35,308 nt of DNA from Clostridia bacterium (GCA_910574475.1 CAJTAT010000020.1:1-35308), one strand, 5' to 3'; shown: positions 17,072 to 25,560, counted from the first letter of the stretch. The notes: generated from the letters alone by a model not told the origin. Numbers and translations: made by a program.

Positions 17072-17094
17072 GTTATTCGATAATATCGAATAAC
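17072..17094. promoter_or_regulatory. Perfect 23-bp palindrome before the RhuM gene
   Basis: GTTATTCGAT (17072-17081), spacer AAT, ATCGAATAAC (17085-17094). It lies 37 bp before the ATG at 17131 and has no T-run, so an operator is more likely than a terminator. The RhuM-like protein itself is a candidate binder. Confidence 0.5.
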
Positions 17095-17130
17095 TACAAT
17101 AGATGAAAAGGCTGGAAATGGAGAATAGGT

Positions 17131-18132
17131 ATGAATCAGCATGACATTGTATTATATCAGATAGAAAATACAAATATATGTGTAAATGTTATTTTTGAAA
17201 ATGAGACTTTTTGGATGACGCAAAAGGCAATGGCAGAGTTGTTTGGCGTAAATGTGCCTGCAATTTCTAAACATTTAATTAATATTTATGAAGAAGAAGA
17301 GCTAATAAAAAAATCAAGTGTTTCCAAAATGGAAATAGTTCAAAAAGAGGGACAGAGAAATGTTAAGCGTATGCAGGAATTTTATAATCTGGATGCGATT
17401 ATTGCAGTTGGATATCGTGTGAATTCAAAGAAAGCGACAAGATTTCGCCAATGGGCGACAAATACTTTAAAAGAGTATATTATTAAAGGGTTTGTATTAA
17501 ATGATGAGATGTTAAAGAATGGAAAGCCTTTTGGAAAAGACTATTTTGACGAGTTACTGGAACGTATTCGTGAAATTAGGGCAAGTGAACGCAGAGCATA
17601 TCAGAAAATTACAGATATATTTGAACAATGCAGTTATGATTACGATAAAAATAGTGACATTACAAAGAACTTCTATGCTTTCGTCCAGAATAAACTTCAT
17701 TTTGCAGTTGCCGGAAAGACAGCAGCAGAATTAATATTTGAACGTGCAGATTCAGAAAAACCGGCTATGGGATTGACAACCTGGAAGGATGCGCCAGAGG
17801 GTAAAATATTAAAAAAGGATATAGGTATTGCTAAAAACTATTTGAACGAAAAGGAATTGTCCCGCTTAAACAGGTTAGTAACAATGTTCATTGATTATGC
17901 GGAGTTAATGGCTGAAGACGAAATTTTAATGAGTATGCAGGATTGGGTAGAACAGACGGATCAGTTTTTAGTGAATAATCGACGGGAAGTGTTGGATGGA
18001 AAGGGAAAGATATCACATGAAACAGCTATGAAGAAAGCGGAGAAAGAATATGAAGTGTTTCGGTTGAAACAGGATAAAGAGTATATTTCTGAATTTGATC
18101 GGGAAGTTGAAAGATATTTGAAAGGGGAATAA
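17131..18132 (+). CDS. RhuM-family protein
   Basis: This 333-residue protein is full length for the RhuM family (PF13310). It has the N-terminal block ETFWMTQKAMAELFGVNVPA with a helix-turn-helix feel, the YNLDAIIAVGYRVNSKKATR core, and the second domain DITKNFYAFVQNKLHFAVAG followed by KTAAELI. RhuM was named in a Salmonella pathogenicity island but is common beside restriction and defence genes; its activity is unknown. GGAG stands 7 bp before the ATG, and a 23-bp palindrome lies upstream. The gene is AT-rich compared with flanks and is bracketed by uvrB remnants, which suggests transfer. No signal peptide or membrane helix is present. Confidence 0.85.
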   Translation: MNQHDIVLYQIENTNICVNVIFENETFWMTQKAMAELFGVNVPAISKHLINIYEEEELIKKSSVSKMEIVQKEGQRNVKRMQEFYNLDAIIAVGYRVNSKKATRFRQWATNTLKEYIIKGFVLNDEMLKNGKPFGKDYFDELLERIREIRASERRAYQKITDIFEQCSYDYDKNSDITKNFYAFVQNKLHFAVAGKTAAELIFERADSEKPAMGLTTWKDAPEGKILKKDIGIAKNYLNEKELSRLNRLVTMFIDYAELMAEDEILMSMQDWVEQTDQFLVNNRREVLDGKGKISHETAMKKAEKEYEVFRLKQDKEYISEFDREVERYLKGE

Positions 18133-18296
18133 TAAAAGATGGTCTATATAAATTATTTTTCAGATTTTAACAGGGAGGAAGACATATGAAAACACCTCTA
18201 AATAGCTGCTTGATATAAGACTATAAGAACTTTTGTAGGAATTGAACGCAAGCCGGATAAAAGATTTCTATAAAAAACTGGGGAGAAGGTGGAAGA

Positions 18297-20003
18297 ATGA
18301 TAAAAAGTATACATTTATTTAATTACCGTTGTTTTGAAAATACTACAATTCAGTTTAAAAATATTTCTGCTATTGTAGGGAAGAATAACGCAGGAAAATC
18401 TTCTTTAATTGAAGCGCTAAGAATGGTTGCAATGTCCGTACGTAAATGTACTCATACAACATATAGAGATTTACCCAAAGAGTTCGGTCGTCCTATACGA
18501 GAACAAGGTTTTCGTTTAGAAGTAGAAAAACTGAAAATTGATTTGCGAGGGGTGGTATATAGATATGAAGATGTAAACGCTCAAGTGCAAGCTGTTTTTG
18601 AGAATAATGTAAAGATTTATATCTATGCTAATAAATCATATGCATATGCCGTAGTATATGATAAGAATGGGAAATGCATTAGGAATAGAGGAATGGCTTT
18701 AAAAGCTATTGAATTTAGTGTTTCAATTCTTCCTCAAATTGGATTGATAAAGGAAAACGAAAAAAGGCTTGCAATAGAAACTGTTGATAAAGATAAAGAA
18801 ACATATTTATCATCTAGACATTTTAGAAATGAGATATATAATTATAAATCTGATTATTGGGATGAATTTGTTGAATTGGCAGAAAATACATGGAGTGGGT
18901 TGCGAATCAATGCAATAGAATATGAACCAATTTCAGATATTTTAGCATTATACATATGTGATACGGATTTTTATGCTGAAATTGGTTTGATGGGAAGCGG
19001 TCTGCAAATGTGGCTGCAAATTATGTGGTTTTTGGCAAGAACAAAAGAAAATGTGACTGTTATTTTAGACGAGCCAGATGTATATATGCACCCAGATCTT
19101 CAAAGAAAGTTAATTAGACTTGTGCAAAGGAGGTATTCGCAAGTAATAATAGCAACTCATTCAATAGAAATTATTTCAGAATTAGATCCTAAGAATATCA
19201 TTACATTAGAAAAAAAGAATAGAAAAATGAATTATGCAACAGATTTACAAGCTGTTCAAAAAATTATTGATGATATAGGAACGGTAAGTAATTTAGCATT
19301 GATGCGACTGGGTGATGTCAGAAAATGTCTTTTTGTTGAAGGAAAAGATTTAAAAATTATGACAAAGATAGCAGAGGTGATATTTGGAAATCATATTAAT
19401 TCACTAGAAGTGTTGCCTCATGTATCTTTGAATGGGTTTCATAATTTAAGAGAGGCATTTGGAACTTCTAAATTGTTTTATGAAGAAACAAGAGGGATGA
19501 TAAAATGTATTTGCATACTAGACAGTGATTACTATCCAAATGATATGATAGAGAAAAAGTATAAAGAGGCACATGATAATTATTTGGACTTGCACATCTG
19601 GAAGAGAAAAGAATTAGAAAATTATTTGTTAGAACCTCAAGTGTTATTTCGATTATCACATCAACCAAAGGAAAAATATGGGATTTTTTTAAAAGAACTC
19701 GAAAAACTTGTTGATACATATGAGGATCGTGTGTTTGATCAATATGCGGAGCATATTTTGAAATATAGGAAAATAGATATAAGTACCGCAAATGCTGAAG
19801 CTAGAGGATATATGAAAGATATGTGGACAAATTTAGAAAATAAGTTGGCGTTAGTTGGAGGAAAAGAATTCATTAGATGCTTGAATGGTTGGTATAAACA
19901 AAAGTTTTTTATGAATGTATCTGTAACTCAAATTATTTCAGAGTTTCAAAAAGATGAATTTGATAGCGAAATCGTTGAAATAATAAAAAATATTATTCTA
20001 TAA
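18297..20003 (+). CDS. OLD-family ATPase/TOPRIM nuclease
   Basis: This 568-residue protein joins an ABC/SMC-type ATPase to a TOPRIM domain. Walker A is GKNNAGKSS (28-36), signature GSGLQMW (233-239), Walker B VTVILDEPD (253-261) and switch ATHS (286-289). The TOPRIM part has Glu348 (LFVEGKD), Asp409 and Asp411 (ILDSDYY), then KRKELENYLLEP as in OLD/DUF4435-type nucleases. Overcoming-lysogeny-defect nucleases cut DNA and many act in phage defence (Gabija, PARIS, retron effectors). No UvrD-like or second partner follows, so this fits a class 1 stand-alone OLD, or one paired with the RhuM gene 164 bp upstream. GC is about the lowest in the window. Confidence 0.85.
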   Translation: MIKSIHLFNYRCFENTTIQFKNISAIVGKNNAGKSSLIEALRMVAMSVRKCTHTTYRDLPKEFGRPIREQGFRLEVEKLKIDLRGVVYRYEDVNAQVQAVFENNVKIYIYANKSYAYAVVYDKNGKCIRNRGMALKAIEFSVSILPQIGLIKENEKRLAIETVDKDKETYLSSRHFRNEIYNYKSDYWDEFVELAENTWSGLRINAIEYEPISDILALYICDTDFYAEIGLMGSGLQMWLQIMWFLARTKENVTVILDEPDVYMHPDLQRKLIRLVQRRYSQVIIATHSIEIISELDPKNIITLEKKNRKMNYATDLQAVQKIIDDIGTVSNLALMRLGDVRKCLFVEGKDLKIMTKIAEVIFGNHINSLEVLPHVSLNGFHNLREAFGTSKLFYEETRGMIKCICILDSDYYPNDMIEKKYKEAHDNYLDLHIWKRKELENYLLEPQVLFRLSHQPKEKYGIFLKELEKLVDTYEDRVFDQYAEHILKYRKIDISTANAEARGYMKDMWTNLENKLALVGGKEFIRCLNGWYKQKFFMNVSVTQIISEFQKDEFDSEIVEIIKNIIL

Positions 20004-20614
20004 AAAGTAAAAGTAATATTTTACATTTTGGTGTTGCAGTTTTCTTTCTGAAAAGTGTGTCATAGAGAATTGTAAACGATATATTATTTGGCAAAGTTAA
20101 AAATTTATGGATGTGAGACAAAAGTGGATTTGCTACACATGTGTAGTGAATTAAGAAAGGGATTATGAATCTATTCTTTAAATGGAATATTCATATAGGA
20201 GATTATTATCGTGGATCATTTTGAACTAGTATCAAAATACGCCCCCACCGGCGACCAGCCCCAGGCAATCGAAGAATTAGTAAAAGGTTTCAAAGAGTAT
20301 TTTCCGAGTAACGCGGTAGAATACTTTGTGTCCTACTACGACAGGAAATTTTGCGATACTATATATAGCGCGTGTTTAAATGTCATATACAATATATAGG
20401 CAAAAGGCGAATGGTTTGAACTGTGTGGACAGTGTAAATTTGATATGACAGTAACCACAATTCGTCGAGAAGGCAGTAGTAAAAGTAACATAGTGTTGGA
20501 CAGAATAAAATCTGTTAAAGAAAAAGAAGTGCAGGTTATTTGATTTTCTGTTATAATAAAAAATAAGAGAGATTTACGGCAATACCGAATCGAGATTAGA
20601 AGTGAGGTGATATT
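20004..20614. other. AT-rich spacer with uvrB fragment and short palindrome
   Basis: Apart from the uvrB fragment at 20211, the stretch holds a perfect 14-bp palindrome CTACACATGTGTAG (20133-20146) and, near its end, TATAAT at about 20551-20556, a probable -10 for the TA pair at 20615. No other gene is supported. Confidence 0.45.
20211..20399 (+). pseudogene. uvrB: uvrB fragment 2 with internal deletion
   Basis: It begins exactly like UvrB (MDHFELVSKYAPTGDQPQAI, EELVKGFKE) and then jumps to [15 protein letters not shown], which in UvrB is about 50 residues later. The missing part contains Walker A. The join is at FKE, which occurs at both points of normal UvrB (GFKEG and GEFKEFFP), so the loss probably came from recombination between short repeats. 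After YYD the frame is unrelated. The start is a GTG with a natural-looking upstream region. Confidence 0.75.
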
Positions 20615-20860
20615 ATGTCAACATTACAAAGGGAATTCATGGAAACAATAGAAGGGTTGTCAGATGATACTATGCGGATGTTATTAGAAGTGGTAAGGCA
20701 GGTTGTTCTTCCATTGGATCATAAAGAAAATGTCGGTGTTCCGTCTAAACAACAGGGAAGACTGCGCAGGATGGGCAGTCTGAAAGGGCAGAAACTTATT
20801 TCAGAAGGATATGATATTGATGAAAGTAATGATGAAATTGCAAAAATGTTTGGGGTTTAG
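20615..20860 (+). CDS. Antitoxin of a VapBC-like TA pair
   Basis: This 81-residue protein directly precedes a PIN-domain gene and ends at its start (TAGTGATG). It has an N-terminal helical part (LQREFMETIEGLSDDTMRML) and a C-terminal tail (SEGYDIDESNDEIAKMFGV) of the kind that wraps the toxin. It resembles DUF2281-like or Phd-like antitoxins; the exact family is unsure. AAGTGAGGTG lies before the ATG. It probably neutralises the toxin and represses the operon. Confidence 0.75.
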   Translation: MSTLQREFMETIEGLSDDTMRMLLEVVRQVVLPLDHKENVGVPSKQQGRLRRMGSLKGQKLISEGYDIDESNDEIAKMFGV

Positions 20861-20862
20861 TG

Positions 20863-21270
20863 ATGATGAAAGTTTTGATTGATACGCATATAGCTCTTTG
20901 GGCTTTGATGGACGATCCCAAAATGCCGAAAGCAGCGGAGCAAATCCTTATGGACGAAAATAATGATATATATTATAGTACGGCATCTGTTTGGGAGATT
21001 GCAATAAAGCACTGTATTAGACCAGATGATATGATAGTGGATGCAAGGCTTTTTGAAAAAGGCTGTGAGGATAATGGCTATAAGGTTCTTCCTGTCTATA
21101 ACCATCATACTTTTGTGTTGGATTCTTTGAAACGCCCGGATAACGCTCCGAAACATAATGATCCGTTTGACCGTATTCTGATTTGTCAGTCCAAAACCGA
21201 AGGAATGAAATTTCTTACGCATGATTCATTGCTTTCAGCTTATAATGAAGAATGTATTATTTATGTTTGA
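20863..21270 (+). CDS. PIN-domain ribonuclease toxin (VapC-like)
   Basis: It has about 135 residues with the PIN acidic set: Asp in LIDTHIALWAL near residue 6, Glu in SVWEIAIK near 45, and Asp in KHNDPFDRILI near 103 and 107. The C-terminal LTHDSLLSAY matches the last PIN strand. GTG 20860, ATG 20863 and ATG 20866 are all possible starts; I chose the first ATG. Toxins of this class cut tRNA or rRNA. All catalytic residues seem present, so the pair may be active. Confidence 0.85.
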   Translation: MMKVLIDTHIALWALMDDPKMPKAAEQILMDENNDIYYSTASVWEIAIKHCIRPDDMIVDARLFEKGCEDNGYKVLPVYNHHTFVLDSLKRPDNAPKHNDPFDRILICQSKTEGMKFLTHDSLLSAYNEECIIYV

Positions 21271-21288
21271 TTGGAAAGTCGGAAAGCT

Positions 21289-21574
21289 ATGTGTGAGGCT
21301 GTTGAAAAATATGCTGGAAGAGTTAGTTCCCAGGAAAGGCGCATCAGAGAAGAAACGCATATTGGCAGACGAGTATGGAATGAGAATGACCGCTGAATTA
21401 GAAGGGAGAATCCAGATTATGTGTAATTTGTCAGAGAATATTGTAGAACGCGAAAGAATTGATGCCATCAAGAGAATGATTAAAGCAAATGCAGCCAAAG
21501 AGCAGATAATTTCTTTTGGATATACGGAAGCTGAATATAAAAAAGCAGAGCGTGCATTATATGCAAATGCTTAG
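21289..21574 (+). pseudogene. C-terminal remnant of an Rpn-type (PD-(D/E)XK) nuclease
   Basis: Starting at KAMCEAVEKYAGRV in one frame and passing to KKRILADEYGMRMTAELEGR and IQIMCNLSENIVERER in another, this matches the tail of Rpn-family recombination-promoting nucleases/putative transposases. The nuclease domain is absent and there is a frameshift near 21345. Confidence 0.5.
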
Positions 21575-21761
21575 ACACAAATGTTGGTGTTGTAATAGGG
21601 GCAAGTTAAAGGAATCCAGAAAAATCAAGGGATTGTATTGACTTGGCCTCTTGTTTTAGCTGGGCTTGGAGAAGGCAGGAGTGAGGCGGTTTGGAAAACA
21701 GGGTATATACTTGATAGTGGGGAATTAGTAAGAAAATGAACGGAGCCATGAGCCAGCGCTT

Positions 21762-22736
21762 GTGGCTTTATTGGTTTTGAAATATGCTTCATTTGCAATG
21801 GAAGGAATGTATGCTACAGAAAAGGACAAGAAAAATATTAGGGATGTACTTATTGGATACCAGTTTGGAAAAACGGCGCAGGCGCTATTCGATAATGGCG
21901 TACATGCGATGGGAAAGGTGGAGCCGTCTGTAAAGGATCACTCACTGAAATACGAGCGTAAATATTATAAAGTGGGCGAAGGCCGGGCTGCCATTACAGA
22001 GGATAAGATTTCTGACGAAAATGCCAGACTTTTGACTATGGTAGCCATAGCAAAGGAGCTTTCCTTTCGGGAAATAAAGAAGTCAGATATTATTTTGGCG
22101 GTGGGTTTGCCTTTCTCTGATTATGGCAGAGAGAAAAAACGGGTATTGGAATATTATAATCAAAAGCCGGAACTAAAATTTGAATTTGAAGGAATCCGCT
22201 ATGAAGTGAACATTCGCTGGACTTTTGTATTTCCCCAGTGTTACGCAGCAATTGCCCCTCGCCTAGGAAACATGAAGGGGGATTATTTAATTGTGGATAT
22301 TGGGAGCAAGACAACGGATGTGGTTTATCTGGAAAAAGGGATTCCGGTGGAGCGCAAATCCATAACCATTGAACGGGCTATGGTAAAGTGGCTTAGGCAG
22401 ATTCAGGCAAAGCTGCAGGTACAGTATGGGAAGCATATTCCAGAAAGTGAGATTTTAAAGGTTCTTTTAAAGCAGGAGCATTTTCTTCCAAGGGCACATG
22501 CCAATCTGATTCGGGAGACTATCCGGTCACAGATTTGTGAATTAGAGCTGGAACTAAAAGAGAGGGAGTACGATTTGGACTATATGAATGTTATCTATGT
22601 GGGCGGAGGTGCAGCAGCAGTAAAGAATTTTTCCAAGGGAAGACCAAATGTAGCCTATGACTGTGACATTCATGCAAATGCGAAAGGGTATGAATACCTT
22701 ACACGCCAGATCTTGAAGAAACAGGGAGTGGTGTGA
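21762..22736 (+). CDS. parM: ParM-like actin ATPase for plasmid partition
   Basis: The ORF is 324 residues from a GTG with no good ribosome site. Core actin motifs are visible: phosphate-2 loop IVDIGSKTTDVVYLEKG (about residues 180-196) and adenosine motif VIYVGGGAAAV (about 281-291). ParM filaments push plasmid copies apart with ParR bound to a centromere. The N-terminus is odd: where phosphate-1 (DxGxxxxK) is expected, the sequence reads LIGYQFGKTA without the catalytic Asp, and the first 30 residues look foreign. The true start may be lost by rearrangement. ParR follows after 1 bp. Confidence 0.75.
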   Translation: MALLVLKYASFAMEGMYATEKDKKNIRDVLIGYQFGKTAQALFDNGVHAMGKVEPSVKDHSLKYERKYYKVGEGRAAITEDKISDENARLLTMVAIAKELSFREIKKSDIILAVGLPFSDYGREKKRVLEYYNQKPELKFEFEGIRYEVNIRWTFVFPQCYAAIAPRLGNMKGDYLIVDIGSKTTDVVYLEKGIPVERKSITIERAMVKWLRQIQAKLQVQYGKHIPESEILKVLLKQEHFLPRAHANLIRETIRSQICELELELKEREYDLDYMNVIYVGGGAAAVKNFSKGRPNVAYDCDIHANAKGYEYLTRQILKKQGVV

Positions 22737-22737
22737 T

Positions 22738-23133
22738 ATGGCGGATGAGAGGATAATCACTCTTCGATTTAAGGGAGAAAATCACCTGGATATGGAGCTG
22801 TACCAGAGCCTTAAGAGAGAAAAGAAAGAGCTGGGGCTGTCTATGCCAGCCTATGTGAAGGAGATTCTCCGCCAGCACTTTGAAAATACCCAAAAGGAAG
22901 GGATGGACGGGGAACTCAACAGATGCCTGAAGCAGATACAGAATATAGTACAGGAGGAGTTAGCCGCTTTAAAAGAGATGGTTGCAGAAGCTATGATGGG
23001 AATGACAGAGCTTTCTCCTAACAATTCCAAGACAGATTATGGAGGGATATCCATGGAAAAAGAAGAGATGCTGCCGGAATACAGTGAAGAGCTTCCGAAA
23101 GGCATGGAGAGTGTACTGGAGCAATTTATGTGA
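22738..23133 (+). CDS. parR: ParR-like partition adaptor
   Basis: This 131-residue protein starts 1 bp after the ParM stop. The N-terminus (ERIITLRFKGENHLDMELYQ, LKREKKELGLSMPAYVKEIL) fits a ribbon-helix-helix domain: a short strand and two helices. The acidic, flexible C-terminus ends in MESVLEQFM, as in ParR proteins whose last residues touch ParM. It should bind repeat DNA; the TGCA repeats at 23194-23273 just behind the gene are candidates for the centromere. Confidence 0.75.
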   Translation: MADERIITLRFKGENHLDMELYQSLKREKKELGLSMPAYVKEILRQHFENTQKEGMDGELNRCLKQIQNIVQEELAALKEMVAEAMMGMTELSPNNSKTDYGGISMEKEEMLPEYSEELPKGMESVLEQFM

Positions 23134-23193
23134 GAGATGACGAGGGTGTACCAGCGAGTGGCAGGTCTTTAGCTCTTTTGCTTTATTATGTGG

Positions 23194-23273
23194 TGCAAAA
23201 ATGCAGCAAATACGGGGAAAGCTTGGTGCAAATTTGTAGCAGCTTGAAAGATTGATGCAGATTTGCAGCAAAT
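23194..23273. repeat. Three TGCA-rich 18-bp repeats, centromere candidate
   Basis: TGCAAAAATGCAGCAAAT (23194-23211), TGCAAATTTGTAGCAGCT (23227-23244) and TGCAGATTTGCAGCAAAT (23256-23273) are spaced 33 and 29 bp apart. They sit between ParR and its terminator. Spacing near three helical turns and position fit a ParR-bound parC site, or iterons. Confidence 0.55.
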
Positions 23274-23279
23274 ATAATG

Positions 23280-23306
23280 TGGCTATAGATGCTAGAGCCA
23301 TTTTTT
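23280..23306 (+). terminator. Terminator of the parMR operon
   Basis: TGGCT (23280-23284) pairs with AGCCA (23296-23300), with TAG/CTA inside, followed by TTTTTT. Confidence 0.65.
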
Positions 23307-23342
23307 CAAGAAAAGAATGAAGGATTAGGAAGTTTTTTGTAA

Positions 23343-23378
23343 CCTGGACAAAGATGTGTCCAGGCTGCTTGGTATAAT
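23343..23378 (+). promoter_or_regulatory. Dyad promoter A
   Basis: CCTGGACA (23343-23350), 6 bp, TGTCCAGG (23357-23364), then an extended -10 TGGTATAAT (TATAAT 23373-23378). TGTCCA begins 16 bp before TATAAT, as in copies at 25561, 32648 and 34806. There is no consensus -35; the dyad covers that position. Confidence 0.65.
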
Positions 23379-23398
23379 GAGGTTGGAAAGGGGAGCTT

Positions 23399-24058
23399 AT
23401 GAAGATAAAGATAGATCAATATGCGGTGTTTGGGAAAAGGAGGAAATATGAAATCCTGGTATTTCCAGAGTGTGAGCATATGTATGTCTATGACGCATAT
23501 CCAAGGGAAGAAGCCTATGAAATGGAAGGGAATAAGGATGCAATTAGAAATGTTATGATTGCATCTGCTGTTTTAGCAGAGGATCCCTCTAAGATCATCT
23601 ATTTCCCATGTAAGAAGAAAGATACCTACGGCAAGCTGAATCTGGAATTCAATCTGGTTATGCTAAGGCCGGAGCTTAAGTTTCGCAGGTCGGAGTGGTA
23701 CAAGTTAAAATCAAGGATCGATAAAAAGCATTGGGCGGGAAAGTATGTGCTGAATTATAACCAGCAAAAGCTGATAGACCAGGATAGAAAAATAAAAGAT
23801 AGCTGGCTGTATCCAGAGCGGGAGAAGAGAGGGTAGAAAGTCTATGTAGAGGAGGAATTAGGAGATACCGTATTCTGGGTATTCACAAGAGAGATGTACT
23901 ATGATCTCCATAGCGGCTTAGTAAAAGATAGGAAAGCATTTGAAAAGGAAGATTTTGAGTTTAGCTGGAATTATATAGGCAGTTCTATAGGAGATAAGTA
24001 TCTTCCTGAATTTCTGGAAAGAAGAAGGGCGGCTCAACAATTATTGGAAGAGGGGTAA
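23399..24058 (+). pseudogene. Unknown element protein, interrupted by an in-frame TAG
   Basis: The first 145 codons (MKIKIDQYAVFGKRRKYEIL and on) end at TAG 23834-23836. The same frame continues for 73 codons (KVYVEEELGDTVFWVFTREM and on) to TAA 24056. The gene at 25616 is a paralogue that reads through the corresponding position (ERKKYVSELLGDTVFW), which shows that the TAG is a nonsense change. Shared blocks include DPSKIIYFPCKK and FRRSEWYKLK. The family is not recognised; both copies have the same dyad promoter. A truncated 145-residue product may still be made. Confidence 0.65.
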
Positions 24059-24072
24059 GGTGGTTTATATGG

Positions 24073-24165
24073 AATCCACAGATTCCACGCTTTCCACAGG
24101 ATTTTGAAGGCCATATACGGATAGAATTCAATATTTCATAGGCGTGGAATGTGTGGAAAATGTGG
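24073..24165. other. Cluster of TTCCAC boxes, origin-like
   Basis: AATCCACAG, ATTCCACGC and TTTCCACAG follow one another at 24073-24099. After 42 bp come the inverted copies GCGTGGAAT (24142-24150), TGTGGAAA (24152-24159) and TGTGG (24161-24165). The boxes resemble DnaA boxes (TTATCCACA). Such mirrored clusters occur at plasmid origins. No other role is apparent in this gene-free gap. Confidence 0.45.
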
Positions 24166-24217
24166 TATGGTTGTATTGGTAGTTTGCTTTTAGGGATAAA
24201 AGCAGGCTGTTTTTTTA
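24085..24217 (+). terminator. Terminator before the gene at 24274 (stem 24185-24204)
   Basis: TGCTTTTA (24185-24192), loop GGGA variant, TAAAAGCA (24197-24204), then GGCTG and TTTTTTT (24210-24216). Only the stem and T-run matter here; it ends transcripts from dyad promoter A. Confidence 0.55.
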
Positions 24218-24273
24218 TGGCTTAAAATATCTGAGGGCCATTTTATATAATTAAGAGAGAGAGGAATTTAGCT

Positions 24274-25185
24274 ATGGAAAGAAAATATTATACAATTGAT
24301 GAACATGCAGCCAGACAGGCTCAGAGCATGTGGAGCTTTACTGATTATGTGGCAGGGTCTAAAACAGCAGAATACAGGCGGCTTGTGGATCAGGCATATG
24401 ATTTAGCTGACCAAGCGGCAGAAGAAAAGCCGGACAGAGCGGAAAAGGCTTATTTGCTGGCAGATAGATATGCCCGTAAGCTTGCGGATAATTTTAATGC
24501 GGACAGCCGTATCAATCTGATGTGCCCATCCGTTCTGATAGCCGGCCCTGCAAATTTTCCGGTGAAAAAGAAAGAAAGGCAGAACCGGGCGGCAGAGCGT
24601 AACCATGAAGAGTATATGGAGATTCAGAAATATCTTGAGAAAATCAGAAGGATTCTGTATGGAAAGGAAATCATCAAATCCAATGATAAGGAGGCGATTC
24701 AAAAGCTTCAGGAAAAGCTTAATCTTCTGCAAAGGGAACAGGAGCAGATGAAAGCAGTGAACCGTTATTACCGTAAATATAAGAGATTAGATGGCTGTCC
24801 TGATTTGTCCTTAGAAGAGATAGAACGGTTAAAGCAGGAAATGAAGTCCAATTACCATTATCAGGATAAGCCATATCTTTCCTTTGAACTAAGCAACAAT
24901 AACCGGAATATCCATACCGTAAAGGCCAGGCTGGAAAAGTTGAAGGCAGAAAAAGCAGAGGAGACGAGAGATTATGATACAAGCTATTTTAAGGTTGTGG
25001 AAAACACGGAAATGATGCGTTTGCAGCTATTCTTTGACGGAAAGCCGGAGGCAGAGATACGGGAAGCGGTAAAGCATCATGGATTCAAATGGTCGCCTAA
25101 AAATAATTGCTGGCAGAGGCAGCTTACAGATAATGCGAGATACTCTTTGAAATGTCTGTTAGAGCAGTTGGCTCAATTAAAATAG
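24274..25185 (+). CDS. Conserved mobile-element protein, function unknown
   Basis: This 303-residue soluble protein begins MERKYYTIDEHAARQAQSMW, has a long charged helical middle (about 110-180, probable coiled coil) and a C-terminal block (FKVVENTEMMRLQLFFDGKP, HHGFKWSPKNNCWQRQLTDN). That C-terminal block recurs in proteins of Firmicute phages, plasmids and conjugative elements, sometimes joined to DUF3560-like domains. No catalytic motif is evident. AGAGAGAGG stands 12 bp before the ATG, and TATAAT at 24246-24251 is a likely -10. A role in element replication or maintenance would be a guess. Confidence 0.65.
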   Translation: MERKYYTIDEHAARQAQSMWSFTDYVAGSKTAEYRRLVDQAYDLADQAAEEKPDRAEKAYLLADRYARKLADNFNADSRINLMCPSVLIAGPANFPVKKKERQNRAAERNHEEYMEIQKYLEKIRRILYGKEIIKSNDKEAIQKLQEKLNLLQREQEQMKAVNRYYRKYKRLDGCPDLSLEEIERLKQEMKSNYHYQDKPYLSFELSNNNRNIHTVKARLEKLKAEKAEETRDYDTSYFKVVENTEMMRLQLFFDGKPEAEIREAVKHHGFKWSPKNNCWQRQLTDNARYSLKCLLEQLAQLK

Positions 25186-25280
25186 CTGTTCTTAAAAAGA
25201 TGATTATGGAAAGGTTCGTGTAAAATTGGAAAAACAACAAGAAAAAAGAGCTTTCGGAGAGATTTGGAGGTTTAGAAGAA

Positions 25281-25520
25281 TTGGTAAGCTGGATTTTTAA
25301 CAAGATACTCGTGGGCTGCAGAAGCGCTATGTTTCGGAACTCAAAAATTAAGCGGAAGTATTCCGGGAAGGTGATTAAGAGAATCGGCAGGAGGCTCCAT
25401 GAAGCCGGAGGCTGTGATGCAGAGGATAATTATAGCAGGGGCTATGATGATGCTATTACGATTGCATTAAAGATCCTTTTGGAGGAAACAGGGTATAACA
25501 TAGGGGATATCATTGATTAA
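25281..25520 (+). CDS. Small conserved element protein
   Basis: The ORF has 79 codons from a TTG with GGAGG about 11 bp upstream. The C-terminal half (NYSRGYDDAITIALKILLEE, TGYNIGDIID) looks like a small helical domain seen in Lachnospiraceae mobile elements. The N-terminal 40 residues are basic and less certain. Function is unknown. It ends about 40 bp before dyad promoter B. Confidence 0.45.
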   Translation: MVSWIFNKILVGCRSAMFRNSKIKRKYSGKVIKRIGRRLHEAGGCDAEDNYSRGYDDAITIALKILLEETGYNIGDIID

Positions 25521-25560
25521 GAAGAAGGAAAAGAGTGTTTTCGCTGTAAATTTTTGCGCT

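Noticed and set aside
18186..18218. A 10-codon ORF (MKTPLNSCLI) between RhuM and the OLD gene
   Set aside because: It follows a fair ribosome site but is too short to support without conservation.
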